Origin: Phyllobacterium sp. 628
Lineage (GTDB): Bacteria; Pseudomonadota; Alphaproteobacteria; Rhizobiales; Rhizobiaceae
NCBI RefSeq assembly: GCF_014189505.1
Contig: NZ_CP050301.1
Location: 2,301,501 to 2,365,500, forward strand
Direction: 5' to 3'
DNA: 64,000 nucleotides
This document shows, piece by piece, positions 17,774 through 27,600 of this stretch (the stretch's first letter is position 1; the number at the start of each line of letters is the position of its first letter). A model generated the notes under the pieces. The model made no database searches. It had not been told where the DNA came from and saw only the letters and a program-made list of their open reading frames with translations. Both the position numbers and the translations under genes were made by a program.

Positions 17774-20118
17774 TTTCGACCTTTTCGTCCACCACGGAAA
17801 TTGCCGCTGGGACGCTTCTGGTTTCCACGCGTAAAACGTGTTGCCTTGTGGTGCGAACGCACGCCGCTGGGCACGTCATGCGGTTCGGTCAGCATTTCGA
17901 ACCGCAACGCGCCCGCCACCGGCAGGGCTTCGATCAGGCGGACCTCGACGATATCACCCATCCGGAAGCCTTTGCCGCTCCGTTCGCCTGAAAGGGCGTG
18001 GTTGGTTTCATCGTAATGATAGTAATCATCACCCAGGGTTGAAATGGGAATAAACCCGTCGGCACCATATGTCGCAAGCGCAACGAACAGCCCGGATTTG
18101 GTCACGCCGGAAATGCGGCCCTGGAAAGTACTGCCAACCTGCCCGGAAAGATGGTGGGCGATCAGCCGGTCAACCGTATCGCGTTCCGCCGCCATGGCGC
18201 GCCGCTCGGAGGTCGAGATCAACGCGGCAATTTCCGGCAAATCCTCTTCTTCCTTGTGCGTAATTCCATCCGGCCCGAGACCCAGCGCCGCGATCAGCGC
18301 ACGGTGCACGATCAGATCCGCATAGCGCCGGATCGGCGAGGTAAAGTGTGCATATTTCTGCAGGTTAAGACCGAAATGCCCGATATTTTCGGGGTTGTAT
18401 TCCGCCTGTGATTGCGAGCGCAGCACCACCTGATTGACCAGTTCCTGCTGTTCGCTGTTCTCGACGCGTTTCAGAATCTGATTGAATCGGTTCGGGCGCA
18501 GCTCCGCTCCACGTGCCAGCGAAATGTCGAGCGTACGCAGAAACTCCCGCAACGTTTCCTGCTTGGCCAGCGACGGCGCATCGTGGATACGGAAAATCAG
18601 CGGCTGCTTCTTGCGCTCCAGCGTTTCGGCTGCGGCGACATTGGCCTGAATCATGAATTCTTCGATGAGCTTATGTGCATCGAGGCGCGGCGGAATCACT
18701 ACCTTGTCGACTTTGCCTTCCGGCGTCAGCAGGATTTTCTTTTCCGGCAGATCGAGTTCCAGCGGTTCGCGCGCATCGCGTCCGCGCTTCAGCACCGCAT
18801 AGGCGTCCCATACGGGCTTCAGGATCGTTTCGAGGATCGGAGCGGTCTTCTCGTCCGTCGCGCCGTCAATCGCTGCCTGTGCCTGCGGGTAGGACAAGCG
18901 GGCATGCGAGCGCATCATGATCCGGTGGAACGTGTGCGAAATCTTTTTGCCATTGGCGCCGAACGTCATGCGCACGGCAAGGGCAGGCCGGTCCACCAGC
19001 TCTTTCAGCGAGCATAGATCATTGGAAATACGCTCCGGCAGCATTGGCACAACGCGATCGGGAAAATAGACAGAGTTGCCGCGCTTCAAGGCTTCGCGGT
19101 CGAGCGCCGAGTCGGGTGTTACATAGGCGGCGACATCGGCAATGGCGACAGTTGCGATAAAACCGCCGGGGTTTTTCTCGTCCGTGTCGGCTTCGGCGAA
19201 GATCGCATCGTCATGGTCCTTGGCATCGGCGGGATCGATGGTCACCAGCGGCACATGCCGCCAGTCCTCGCGATGCGCCATGGTTGCCGGTTTGGCTGCC
19301 TCGGATTCCTCGATCACGCTTTCCGGGAATACATGCGGAATTTCATGTTCGTGGATGGCGATCATCGACAGCGCTTTTTCGCCGGAGATCGAGCCGATAA
19401 TCTGGCTGATCCGTGCAAGCGGCAGGCCGAAGCGGCCGATCTTGGTTACTTCGACTTCAACGAGATCATTGGCTTTCGCGTTATTCAGCTGGTTGGGATC
19501 GACGGAAAGCTCTGTCTGGCGCCGTTCGACCGGTTCGATGCGCCATTCGCCATTGTCGAGATGGCGCAATACGCCGAGCACCGCATCCTTGCGATGTTCG
19601 ATCTTCTTGATAACGCGCGCCGTATAAGCGGGGCCGGATGGATCTTTGCTGCGAAAGATACGCGCCAGAACGCGGTCGCCGACACCGGGCGTCGGACCCT
19701 TTTGATTGCGCGATGCACGGATGAAAACGGTCGGCGGACGTTCTTCATGATCGACTGGCCATTCAGCTGGTTTGGCAATCAGTCCGCCATCGCCGTCGCG
19801 ACCGGTAATATCGAGGACGCTGATGCTCGGAAGACTGCCGGGAACCGCAAGCTGCTTGGCCCGCTTTTCAACCAGCCCGTCATCGGCAAGATCGCGCAAA
19901 ATATCCTTCAGCGCGATACGGGCATCACCCTTGAGGTTGAATGCCTTGGCGATGTCACGCTTGCCGGCGCGATCCGGATTCTCCGTGATGAACTGGAGAA
20001 TCTGTTCGCGGCCGGGCATATAGGGTTCTTTACCCAAGGGTGCGGAATTGTCCTCAGAACCGGTCGCGAAACTGGCAGACCGCTTTTTTCCGTTGGGTGG
20101 AGAGATACGGCGTGCCAA
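17770..20118 (-). CDS. rnr: Ribonuclease R
   Basis: The 782-residue 3'-5' exoribonuclease has an N-terminal helix-turn-helix-like segment (REQILQFITENPDRAGKRDIAKAF), cold-shock OB folds, and the RNB catalytic domain with IDPADAKDHDDAIF carrying the metal-binding aspartates. A C-terminal S1 domain (FQGRISGVTKSGLFVALATYG) is followed by a basic tail rich in Gly, Arg and Lys. The start is TTG 20118 with AGGA about 13 bases upstream; the next ATG (20019) would remove the basic N-terminal leader. It sits 10 bases after topA on the same strand. Confidence 0.94.
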   Translation of the reverse strand: MARRISPPNGKKRSASFATGSEDNSAPLGKEPYMPGREQILQFITENPDRAGKRDIAKAFNLKGDARIALKDILRDLADDGLVEKRAKQLAVPGSLPSISVLDITGRDGDGGLIAKPAEWPVDHEERPPTVFIRASRNQKGPTPGVGDRVLARIFRSKDPSGPAYTARVIKKIEHRKDAVLGVLRHLDNGEWRIEPVERRQTELSVDPNQLNNAKANDLVEVEVTKIGRFGLPLARISQIIGSISGEKALSMIAIHEHEIPHVFPESVIEESEAAKPATMAHREDWRHVPLVTIDPADAKDHDDAIFAEADTDEKNPGGFIATVAIADVAAYVTPDSALDREALKRGNSVYFPDRVVPMLPERISNDLCSLKELVDRPALAVRMTFGANGKKISHTFHRIMMRSHARLSYPQAQAAIDGATDEKTAPILETILKPVWDAYAVLKRGRDAREPLELDLPEKKILLTPEGKVDKVVIPPRLDAHKLIEEFMIQANVAAAETLERKKQPLIFRIHDAPSLAKQETLREFLRTLDISLARGAELRPNRFNQILKRVENSEQQELVNQVVLRSQSQAEYNPENIGHFGLNLQKYAHFTSPIRRYADLIVHRALIAALGLGPDGITHKEEEDLPEIAALISTSERRAMAAERDTVDRLIAHHLSGQVGSTFQGRISGVTKSGLFVALATYGADGFIPISTLGDDYYHYDETNHALSGERSGKGFRMGDIVEVRLIEALPVAGALRFEMLTEPHDVPSGVRSHHKATRFTRGNQKRPSGNFRGGRKGRK

Positions 20119-20128
20119 TTATTCTGTC

Positions 20129-22741
20129 CTAACTTGCTTTTTTCGGTGCCGCTTTTTTGGCAGCTGGCTTCTTGGCGGCGGGTTTCTTCGTCGCCGCTGC
20201 CTTGCGGGCAGGGGCTTTCTTGCCGCCCTTGACTCCGGCTTTTTCGGTGATCAGAAGCAGGGCTTCCTCAACCGTCACCGTTGCCGGGTCCTTGCCTTTG
20301 GGCAGGGTCGCATTGACCTTGGCCCAGTTGACATAAGGACCATACTTGCCATCGCGCACGGTGATCGGACCACCATCGGGATGTTCGCCCAGTTCTTTCA
20401 GCGCTGCCGGTGTGCTGCGTCCGCGTCCCGGACCCTTGGCCAGCTTTTCGGCCAGCACCGTCACAGCGCGATTGAGACCAATTGAAAACACATCTTCCGC
20501 ACTCTCCAGATTAGCATAGGTGCCATCATGGGAAAGATAGGGACCATAGCGCCCGATACCCGCCGAAATCATCTTGGTGGATTCGGGATGCTGACCGACG
20601 TCGCGCGGCAATGAAAGCAGCGCGAGAGCCTTTTCGTGATCGGTGCTCTCAATGGTCCAGCCTTTCGGCAGGCTGGCGCGTTTGGCTTCCTTGCCTTCGC
20701 CGCGCTGGACATAGGGACCAAAACGACCGCCGCGAACGGTGACGTCCTCGTTGGTATAGGGGTCCTTGCCCAGCACTTTCGGCTCGTCGCCGCCATTGCC
20801 GTTCTCGCTCGAGGCTTCGCTGCCGCCAAGCTGGCGGGTGAACTTGCACTCGGGATAGTTCGAGCAGCCAACGAAAGCACCGTATTTGCCGAGTTTCAGT
20901 GACAGGGTACCGGTTCCGCAGAGCTGGCAAACCCGTGGATCACCACCGTCTTCCCGTGGCGGGAAAACGAGCGGGCCGAGCTGGTCATTCAGCGCGTCGA
21001 GGACATTGGTAACCCGAAGTTCCTTGATGCCATCGACCGAGCCGAAGAAATCTGTCCAGAAATCACGCAGCACGTCCTTCCACTTCAGCTTGCCGTCGGA
21101 AATCTCGTCGAGCTTTTCCTCAAGGCCGGCGGTGAAGTCGAATTCCACATAGCGCTTGAAGAAGCTTTCAAGGAACGCGGTCAGCAGACGGCCTTTGGTC
21201 TCCGGGATCAGCTTGCGCTTTTCGACGACCACGTATTCGCGGTCCACAAGCGTCTTCAGGATCGCTGTGTAAGTGGAAGGACGGCCAATGCCGATCTCTT
21301 CCATCTTCTTGATCAGCGTAGCTTCCGAATAACGCGGCGGCGGTTCGGTCGAATGCTGTGTCGCATTGATCTTCTCGCGGGCCAAAGCTTCGCCGGCGCG
21401 AATTTCCGGAAGACGGCCACCGTCTTCATCGACATCCTCTTCCTCGCGGTGATCCGTATAGGCACCAAGGAAACCGTCGAACTTCACCACAGAACCCGTG
21501 GCACGCAACTGTGCCTGACGTGAGCCGTTTTGGGCTTCGATTTCAACAGTCGTGCGCTCAATATCAGCCGATTGCATCTGGCTGGCGATGGCGCGCTTCC
21601 AGATCAACTCATAAAGCTTCGCCTGATCCGCATCGAGGAACTGGTGCACATCCTTCGGATGGCGGTTGAAATCGGTTGGACGTACGGCTTCGTGCGCTTC
21701 CTGGGCGTTCTTGGCCTTGGTCGAATAAAAGCGCGGCTTGTCCGGAACATATTTGTCGCCGAACACCTTACCGATTGTCTGCCGCGCGGCCTCAACCGCT
21801 TCGGGGGCCATTTGCACGCCGTCAGTACGCATATAGGTAATCAGACCGGCCGTTTCGCCGCCAAGGTCCATACCTTCATACAGGCGCTGGGCAATCTGCA
21901 TGGTGCGCGTTGCCGAAAAACCGAGCTGGCCTGATGCGGCCTGCTGCAGGGTCGATGTGGTAAAGGGCGGGCCGGGATTGCGCTTTGTCGGCTTGGCTTC
22001 GACGCTGGCCGCCTTGAATGCTGCGCCTTCCAGCATGGCGCGCATTTCGCCCGCCTGTTCACCGTTCTTGATGTCGAGCTTGCCGAGCTTCTTGCCGTCG
22101 AACGTGACAAGCCTTGCTTCAAAGCCATCATTGCGCGGTGTCTTCAACAACGCTGCAATGTTCCAATATTCTTCGCGGACGAATCGCTCGATTTCGGATT
22201 CGCGATCCGCAACCAGACGCAGAGCGACTGACTGCACACGGCCGGCCGAACGGGCACCGGGCAGCTTGCGCCACAGCACCGGGGACAGCGTGAAGCCGAA
22301 AAGATAATCCAGTGCGCGCCGGGCCAGATAGGCATCGACCAGCGGCATATCGATATCGCGCGGGTTGGCCATGGCTTCCAGAACAGCACTTTTGGTGATG
22401 GCGTTAAAGACAACGCGTTTCACCGGCTTGGTGCCGATAGCCTTCTTCTGCCGCAAGACTTCCAACACGTGCCAGGAAATGGCTTCCCCTTCGCGATCCG
22501 GATCGGTTGCGAGAATAAGGCCGTCGCTGTCCTTCAGCGCCTTGACGATATCCCCGAGCCGTTTGGATGACGCAGCATCCACTTCCCAGGACATGGCGAA
22601 ATCGTCGTCCGGCAGGACGGATCCATCCTTGGCAGGCAGATCACGCACGTGACCGAACGAGGCCAGAACCGTATAGCCTGAACCCAGATACTTGTTGATT
22701 GTTTTAGCCTTGGCGGGCGATTCGACGACGACTACATTCAT
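20129..22741 (-). CDS. topA: DNA topoisomerase I
   Basis: The 870-residue type IA topoisomerase has a TOPRIM domain (VVVESPAKAKTI; DPDREGEAISWH at 80-91), the catalytic Tyr303 in ITYMRTDG, and C-terminal repeats. These include one cysteine cluster (CQLCGTGTL...CSNYPEC) and several GRYGPYLS/GKYGPYVN modules. The end is a Lys/Ala/Pro-rich tail (about 30 residues, KKPAAKKPAAKKA type) common in alphaproteobacterial TopA. It relaxes negative supercoils. The ATG is at 22739-22741. Confidence 0.96.
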   Translation of the reverse strand: MNVVVVESPAKAKTINKYLGSGYTVLASFGHVRDLPAKDGSVLPDDDFAMSWEVDAASSKRLGDIVKALKDSDGLILATDPDREGEAISWHVLEVLRQKKAIGTKPVKRVVFNAITKSAVLEAMANPRDIDMPLVDAYLARRALDYLFGFTLSPVLWRKLPGARSAGRVQSVALRLVADRESEIERFVREEYWNIAALLKTPRNDGFEARLVTFDGKKLGKLDIKNGEQAGEMRAMLEGAAFKAASVEAKPTKRNPGPPFTTSTLQQAASGQLGFSATRTMQIAQRLYEGMDLGGETAGLITYMRTDGVQMAPEAVEAARQTIGKVFGDKYVPDKPRFYSTKAKNAQEAHEAVRPTDFNRHPKDVHQFLDADQAKLYELIWKRAIASQMQSADIERTTVEIEAQNGSRQAQLRATGSVVKFDGFLGAYTDHREEEDVDEDGGRLPEIRAGEALAREKINATQHSTEPPPRYSEATLIKKMEEIGIGRPSTYTAILKTLVDREYVVVEKRKLIPETKGRLLTAFLESFFKRYVEFDFTAGLEEKLDEISDGKLKWKDVLRDFWTDFFGSVDGIKELRVTNVLDALNDQLGPLVFPPREDGGDPRVCQLCGTGTLSLKLGKYGAFVGCSNYPECKFTRQLGGSEASSENGNGGDEPKVLGKDPYTNEDVTVRGGRFGPYVQRGEGKEAKRASLPKGWTIESTDHEKALALLSLPRDVGQHPESTKMISAGIGRYGPYLSHDGTYANLESAEDVFSIGLNRAVTVLAEKLAKGPGRGRSTPAALKELGEHPDGGPITVRDGKYGPYVNWAKVNATLPKGKDPATVTVEEALLLITEKAGVKGGKKAPARKAAATKKPAAKKPAAKKAAPKKAS

Positions 22742-23092
22742 TGTGGAGTTGGGCTTTCCTGCTCTTGTCAGATTACAAAAGCACAGTTTTTACTTCGAAA
22801 CAGGTCTGTGAAATGAACAGGCTTGCTCACGACGTCAAGGCCTGCTCGCGAAAAATCGTTAAATGCAACTTAAAGTTGTTGATTGAAATAATGCAATTAA
22901 GGATGTTCTTCTCAGGGGTTCAGCGTTATATTGTATGCGTGGGTGAGTCATGTCTCATTCACGCCTGCGGATGATTATTTCATTGATTTTATGGAGGTTC
23001 AGACCAGCAGACTGTAAAACCTACTGCAATATAACCACAGATAATAAAATTAAATTTCATTTCAATATAGATGCGTATTTAAGGACGAAGTC
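22742..23092. other. AT-rich divergent intergenic region
   Basis: About 350 bases, markedly more AT-rich than its neighbours, between topA (minus) and a small plus-strand ORF. It carries a perfect TTAA-N7-TTAA site at 22859-22873. No further gene was credible; short open frames here have poor ribosome sites and no recognisable content. Confidence 0.55.
22859..22873. promoter_or_regulatory. Candidate CtrA binding site
   Basis: TTAA-ATGCAAC-TTAA is an exact match to the CtrA full-site consensus TTAA-N7-TTAA of alphaproteobacteria. It lies 119-133 bases upstream of topA and about 220 bases before the small ORF at 23093. The surrounding DNA is AT-rich, so a chance match is possible. Confidence 0.45.
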
Positions 23093-23293
23093 ATGGGTGA
23101 AACAAAATTCAGTCGGACGGAAAACGCTAGATATATTCAGCAGATGCTAGGCGAGTTGCGTGGCATGGCCAAGATAAACCGGTTGGATATGTTGGCTTAC
23201 CTGATTGAAATTGCTTATATTGAAAGCAGCGACCTCCTGAACAAGGATACACACACAACCTCAGGGGTCAATCAGCGAAACATGACAACCTGA
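23093..23293 (+). CDS. Small conserved-type hypothetical protein
   Basis: The 66-residue soluble product has a helical core QMLGELRGMAKINRLDMLAYLIEIAYIESSDLL. AAGGACG lies about 10 bases before its ATG. I recall similar small proteins (ELR.MA....DML.YL.EMAY.EA.D) annotated as hypothetical in rhizobia, but I cannot assign a family or function. It is convergent with dprA and overlaps its 3' end by 33 bases. Upstream DNA is AT-rich with a possible CtrA site. Confidence 0.65.
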   Translation: MGETKFSRTENARYIQQMLGELRGMAKINRLDMLAYLIEIAYIESSDLLNKDTHTTSGVNQRNMTT

Positions 23294-24391
23294 TTGTCGA
23301 TGCAAACGTCCAGCCAGGTCGAGTTCGAGCAGAATAAGAATTACGACCGAAGGATGTAATCCGCTGGTTCGGATGAGGTCATCAGTGTCTATAGGGACGG
23401 GGCCTAAAAGATTTATGACATGATCGCGATCTGTCTCATTGGGGGGCGTAATAGGCGGAAAGTCTATATCAGGGGCTAAAAATGCCGTGTCGTCGGGGGT
23501 CGGCCGGTCAAGCAGCGGGCGAAGGGCGGATAGAATGTCGGCGGTGTCAGTCACAAGAATGGCGCCGTTTTTCAGCAAGGCATTGGTGCCCTTTGCTCTT
23601 GGATCGAGGGGAGAACCGGGTATGGCAAAAACCAGACGCCCGAGTTCGCCAGCAAGCCGGGCGCTGATCAGCGAACCTGATCGCTCGGCTGCCTCGACCA
23701 CAAGCAGCCCAAGGGAAAGGGCGGCGATGATCCTGTTCCGCCGTGGAAAATCCCTGGCGCGTGGTTCCCATCCAAATGGCATCTCGCTGATCACCGCACC
23801 ATCACGGCCAGCAATTTCATTGTAAAGAGCGATATTCTCTGGAGGATATGGCCTATCCAATCCCCCGGCCATGACAGCAACTGTTCCGCTTTCGAGACTT
23901 GCTTCGTGCGCGACCCTGTCTATGCCACGGGCAAGGCCTGAAATAACGGCATAGCCCGCTTCACCCAGTTCACGCGCCATGATCCGTGCCAATTTCATCC
24001 CGATGAGCGAGGCATTGCGCGCGCCGACAATCGCGACAGCCGGGAGACGGAACACATTCGGATTGCCCTTAATGGCAACGAGTGGGGGAGGATTATCAGA
24101 CAGACGCAGATAATGCGGGTAGTCTGGTTCGCCAATACACGTGAAAACAGCGCCCATCTGCGCTGCAAGGGCCATTTCCCGCTCAGCTTCGGCAACGCTG
24201 ATAATCCGGATTGGCCGCCGTGCGCCGCCACGCCGCACCAGTTCCGGCAGCATTTCCAGCGCATTGGAAGCAGAGCCGCAATGGGCAATCAGGTGACGAA
24301 AGGTGACAGGTCCGACATTCTCGCTGCGGATCAGTCGAAGCCAGCTGAGCCGCTGGCTTTCAGAAAGGCGTATGCCTTTCTTCTCGTCCAT
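23261..24391 (-). CDS. dprA: DNA-processing protein DprA
   Basis: The 376-residue protein has an N-terminal helical SAM-like region, the central Rossmann-like domain (VAIVGARNASLIGMKLAR, ISGLARGIDRVAHEASL, MAGGLDRPYPPEN, SEMPFGWEPRARDFPRRNRIIA) and a C-terminal winged-helix-like domain. DprA binds single-stranded DNA and loads RecA during natural transformation. I start at ATG 24391, which overlaps the plsY stop by one base (TGATG) behind AAGGGG; a GTG one codon earlier is possible. Confidence 0.94.
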   Translation of the reverse strand: MDEKKGIRLSESQRLSWLRLIRSENVGPVTFRHLIAHCGSASNALEMLPELVRRGGARRPIRIISVAEAEREMALAAQMGAVFTCIGEPDYPHYLRLSDNPPPLVAIKGNPNVFRLPAVAIVGARNASLIGMKLARIMARELGEAGYAVISGLARGIDRVAHEASLESGTVAVMAGGLDRPYPPENIALYNEIAGRDGAVISEMPFGWEPRARDFPRRNRIIAALSLGLLVVEAAERSGSLISARLAGELGRLVFAIPGSPLDPRAKGTNALLKNGAILVTDTADILSALRPLLDRPTPDDTAFLAPDIDFPPITPPNETDRDHVINLLGPVPIDTDDLIRTSGLHPSVVILILLELDLAGRLHRQSGCHVSLIDP

Positions 24392-24999
24392 CACCCCTTG
24401 GACCCGATCTTGCCTTCGTTGCCGGCAAGCAATCGCTCGATATTGGTGCGATGCTTGATGAAAACGACGATCGTCAACACAAGAAAGAGCAGGGCGACCT
24501 GGTGGTATCCAAGCAGATACAGCGCAATGGGTGTCGTAACGGCTGCAACCAGCGCGGCAAGCGACGAATAGCGCGTTGCATAGGCAATGATGATCCAGAT
24601 CGCGGCAAAGATCAGTGCCACTTGCCAGACGAGACCAAGCAGCACGCCAAGATAGGTGGCTACGCCCTTGCCGCCTTTGAATTTCAGCCAGACCGGAAAA
24701 ATATGGCCAAGAAACGCGCCAAGCCCGGCAATAATCGCTGCCTGCGGGCTGAACGTTGCTGCAATCAGCACCGCTGCAGTGCCTTTCAGCATATCGAGCA
24801 CGAGGGTTGCGGCTGCCAGTTTCTTGTTGCCCGTCCGCAAAACATTGGTGGCGCCGATATTGCCGGAGCCGATGCTGCGCACATCACCGAGGCCCGCCAT
24901 GCGGGTCAGGATCAGACCAAATGGGATAGAGCCCAGCAGATAACCGAAAACCAGTGCCGCAATAAGCGTTCCGGCCTGCCCATTGATGAAATCCGACAT
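24391..24999 (-). CDS. plsY: Acyl-phosphate:glycerol-3-phosphate acyltransferase PlsY
   Basis: The 202-residue integral membrane protein has about five spans and the PlsY loop motifs [24 protein letters not shown] and a third near the C-terminus. It transfers an acyl group from acyl-phosphate to glycerol-3-phosphate, the first step of phospholipid synthesis. It is followed by dprA with a one-base overlap and preceded by the PyrC' gene. Confidence 0.95.
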   Translation of the reverse strand: MSDFINGQAGTLIAALVFGYLLGSIPFGLILTRMAGLGDVRSIGSGNIGATNVLRTGNKKLAAATLVLDMLKGTAAVLIAATFSPQAAIIAGLGAFLGHIFPVWLKFKGGKGVATYLGVLLGLVWQVALIFAAIWIIIAYATRYSSLAALVAAVTTPIALYLLGYHQVALLFLVLTIVVFIKHRTNIERLLAGNEGKIGSKG

Positions 25000-25023
25000 G
25001 CGCTCTTCCCCGGTTATGTTTAT

Positions 25024-26310
25024 TCAGATGGTGAAAACCGACTTGCCTGCAACAAAAGTTTGAACCACGCGGCCCTGAAAACGTGCGCTTTCAAAACAAC
25101 TGTTCTTGGAGCGTGAACGCAAATCTTCTTCCTTCACAATCCACGGTTCGTCAAGATCGACTATGGTCACATCCGCGCGTGCACCCGGCTTCAATGTGCC
25201 CGCATCCAGCCCAAAAATTTTGGCCGGACCACTGGACAGTGCCTCGACAATTTGGATCAGCGGCACGTCACCATTGTGATGAAGCCGCAGGGCTGCGCCG
25301 AGCAGGGTTTCAAGGCCGATGGCGCCGGCCGCCGCATCGGCGAATGGCAGACGCTTTGTATCCACATCCTGCGGGTCATGCGACGACACGATAATGTCAA
25401 TGGTGCCGTTGCGCAGCGCCTCGACCATGGCAAGCCGGTCTTCCTCAAGCCGCAGCGGTGGCTGCAAACGGAAGAAGGTGCGGAACTCGCCGATGTCGTT
25501 TTCATTCAGTGACAGATGGTTGATAGACACGGCGGCAGTGGCATTGACGCCATTCTGCTTGGCCCGCGCCACGACTTCGGCCGACATGGCCGTGGAAATT
25601 TGCGCCGCATGATATGTGCCGCTGGTCAGTGCCGCCAGCCGCAGGTCGCGTTCAAGCGGAATCACTTCCGCCTCACGCGGGCTGCCGGAAAGACCAAGCC
25701 AGCTGGCATAAAGCCCTTCGTTCATCACGCCAGTGATGCCGAGATAGGGATCCTGCGTCTCATGGGACAGGACAACGCCGAAATCACGGGCATAGGTGAG
25801 GGCGCGGCGCATCAACTGCGTATCGGCGATGGAATTACGCCCTTCGGTGATGGCAACAGCACCGGCCGCACGCAACAGGCCGATTTCCGTCATTTCCTGG
25901 CCATGCAGACCTTTTGTCACCGCTGCAGCAGGATAAACATTGACCACCGCCGTATCGCGGGCTGTGCGCCGAACAAACTCGACCAGTGCCACATTGTCGA
26001 TAACGGGATCTGTATCCGGCATCATGATGATCGAGGTGACACCGCCCGCTGCCGCCGCATGGCTGGCCGATGCAATGGTTTCCCGGTGTTCCGCGCCGGG
26101 TTCACCGATAAATACACGGGCATCGACCAAACCGGGCAGGATCGTCTTGCCCATGCAATCAACAATGGTTGCGCCCTCGGGCGTGCCCTGATTGCGGGCA
26201 CCGGCACCGCTGGCGACAATGACGCCATCTTTCATGATAAGCGTGCCTGTCTCATCGAGGCCGCGTGAGGGATCAACGATCCGGGCATTCTGCAGGACAG
26301 TCGTGCTCAT
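25024..26310 (-). CDS. Dihydroorotase-like protein PyrC' lacking the HxH metal site
   Basis: The 428-residue amidohydrolase-fold protein resembles type I dihydroorotases ([38 protein letters not shown]). The canonical DxHxHxREPG motif reads D63-A-R65-V-F67-I-G69-E-P-G here: both zinc histidines and the substrate arginine are replaced. Other parts of the site remain ([22 protein letters not shown]). It overlaps pyrB by four bases (ATGA). Such pyrB-linked, catalytically dead PyrC' proteins are known to form a structural complex with aspartate carbamoyltransferase in other proteobacteria. A separate active dihydroorotase should therefore exist elsewhere in the genome. Confidence 0.88.
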   Translation of the reverse strand: MSTTVLQNARIVDPSRGLDETGTLIMKDGVIVASGAGARNQGTPEGATIVDCMGKTILPGLVDARVFIGEPGAEHRETIASASHAAAAGGVTSIIMMPDTDPVIDNVALVEFVRRTARDTAVVNVYPAAAVTKGLHGQEMTEIGLLRAAGAVAITEGRNSIADTQLMRRALTYARDFGVVLSHETQDPYLGITGVMNEGLYASWLGLSGSPREAEVIPLERDLRLAALTSGTYHAAQISTAMSAEVVARAKQNGVNATAAVSINHLSLNENDIGEFRTFFRLQPPLRLEEDRLAMVEALRNGTIDIIVSSHDPQDVDTKRLPFADAAAGAIGLETLLGAALRLHHNGDVPLIQIVEALSSGPAKIFGLDAGTLKPGARADVTIVDLDEPWIVKEEDLRSRSKNSCFESARFQGRVVQTFVAGKSVFTI

Positions 26311-27272
26311 CCGGCAACTCCTTCCGGATTACGGCGTGGATCGAGCAGCGCTTCCATCACTGCCATGCGCACGGCAACACCCATCTCGACCTGTTCCTGA
26401 ATAACACTCTGCGAACCGTCGGCCACATCGGAGGCAATCTCGACGCCGCGGTTCATCGGACCGGGATGCATCACCAACGCATCGGGTTTGGCATATTTCA
26501 GCTTCTCCCGGTCAAGCCCGTGATAATGGAAATATTCGCGCACCGAAGGTACGAAAGCTCCGGCCATCCGCTCGCGCTGCAACCGAAGCATCATGACGAC
26601 ATCCGCGTCTTCAAGTCCTTTTTCCATTGAGTTGAACACTTCCACACCCATCTGGCTGATCCCGGCAGGCAGCAGGGTTGACGGGGCAATCACCCGCACC
26701 CGTGCGCCGAGCGCATTGAGCAGAAGAATGTTGGAGCGGGCCACACGCGAATGCAGCACATCGCCGCAAATGGCGACGGTCAGCCGTTCGACCTTACCCT
26801 TGGCGCGCCGGATCGTCAGCGCGTCGAGCAGCGCCTGTGTCGGGTGTTCATGCGCGCCATCACCGGCATTGACCACGGAGCAGCCGACCTTTTGTGCAAG
26901 GAGCGCCGCAGCACCTGCCGAGCCGTGCCGGATGATCAGGATATCCGGCCGCATCGCATTCAGCGTCATGGCGGTATCGATCAGCGTTTCGCCCTTTTTC
27001 ACCGAGGAATTGCCGACCGACATGTTCATCACGTCAGCGCCAAGACGCTTGCCGGCCAGCTCGAACGACGATTGCGTCCGGGTCGATGCCTCGAAGAACA
27101 GATTGATCTGGGTTCGCCCGCGCAGCACACTTTTCTTCTTCTCCGACTGGCGCGAAACCGCCACCTCGCTGTCAGCAAGATCGAGAAGAATATTGATGTC
27201 CTGGGGAGAAAGATTCTTGATGCCAAGCAAGTGGCGGTGGGGAAACAGGGAGGGGAGCGTTTTTGATGTCAT
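26307..27272 (-). CDS. pyrB: Aspartate carbamoyltransferase catalytic subunit
   Basis: The 321-residue enzyme of pyrimidine synthesis has the carbamoyl-phosphate motif [20 protein letters not shown] near residues 55-75 and [12 protein letters not shown] further on. It makes carbamoyl-aspartate. It is translationally coupled to the downstream PyrC' gene, as expected for a PyrB-PyrC' holoenzyme. No PyrI-type regulatory subunit gene is nearby. Confidence 0.95.
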   Translation of the reverse strand: MTSKTLPSLFPHRHLLGIKNLSPQDINILLDLADSEVAVSRQSEKKKSVLRGRTQINLFFEASTRTQSSFELAGKRLGADVMNMSVGNSSVKKGETLIDTAMTLNAMRPDILIIRHGSAGAAALLAQKVGCSVVNAGDGAHEHPTQALLDALTIRRAKGKVERLTVAICGDVLHSRVARSNILLLNALGARVRVIAPSTLLPAGISQMGVEVFNSMEKGLEDADVVMMLRLQRERMAGAFVPSVREYFHYHGLDREKLKYAKPDALVMHPGPMNRGVEIASDVADGSQSVIQEQVEMGVAVRMAVMEALLDPRRNPEGVAG

Positions 27273-27389
27273 ATCAAGTCCCCCCTATAGGCCGGATGCC
27301 GCCGCCTCGCAAGCGCCCGGCATGATATCCTGCCATGTTCCCCAATAAAATCCTCGGTTCTTACACACTAATACGCTGCATTCCTGCCG

Positions 27390-27513
27390 TGCGTGGTTCG
27401 ACAAGCTCACCATGAGGGAGATGGATAATTGCAGGGAACTAGATTCTGCAATGCTGGCGCTTGGCTTGCAGCCAAACCCTCTCCCTCATGGTGAGCTTGT
27501 CGAACCACGCGCA
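27390..27513. repeat. Inverted-repeat element, family B
   Basis: Left arm GCGTGGTTCGACAAGCTCAC... at 27390-27420 and right arm CTCCCTCATGGTGAGCTTGT... at 27481-27513 are near-perfect inverted copies of about 31 bases around a 60-base centre. The same element occurs at 36.6, 45.8 and 54.6 kb. It lies in the 328-base pyrB to binding-protein interval, in which no gene was seen. Confidence 0.85.
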
Positions 27514-27559
27514 ATGCAACTGCAGAAAAAATTAGCTAGGAAGGCATTTATTGAAGCAT

Positions 27560-27582
27560 ATCTCCCCCACAAGGGGGGAGAT
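27560..27582. repeat. Family C repeat fragment (hairpin)
   Basis: ATCTCCCCC-cacaa-GGGGGGAGAT is a hairpin matching the core of the large family C element at 61.9 kb. It lies 19 bases past the stop of the betaine binding protein gene and could serve as its 3' hairpin. Confidence 0.7.
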
Positions 27583-27600
27583 AATCGACATCAGCCAGCG

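Noticed and set aside
22741..22974. 77-codon plus-strand frame starting at the topA start
   Set aside because: No ribosome site and no plausible protein features; it lies in AT-rich promoter DNA.
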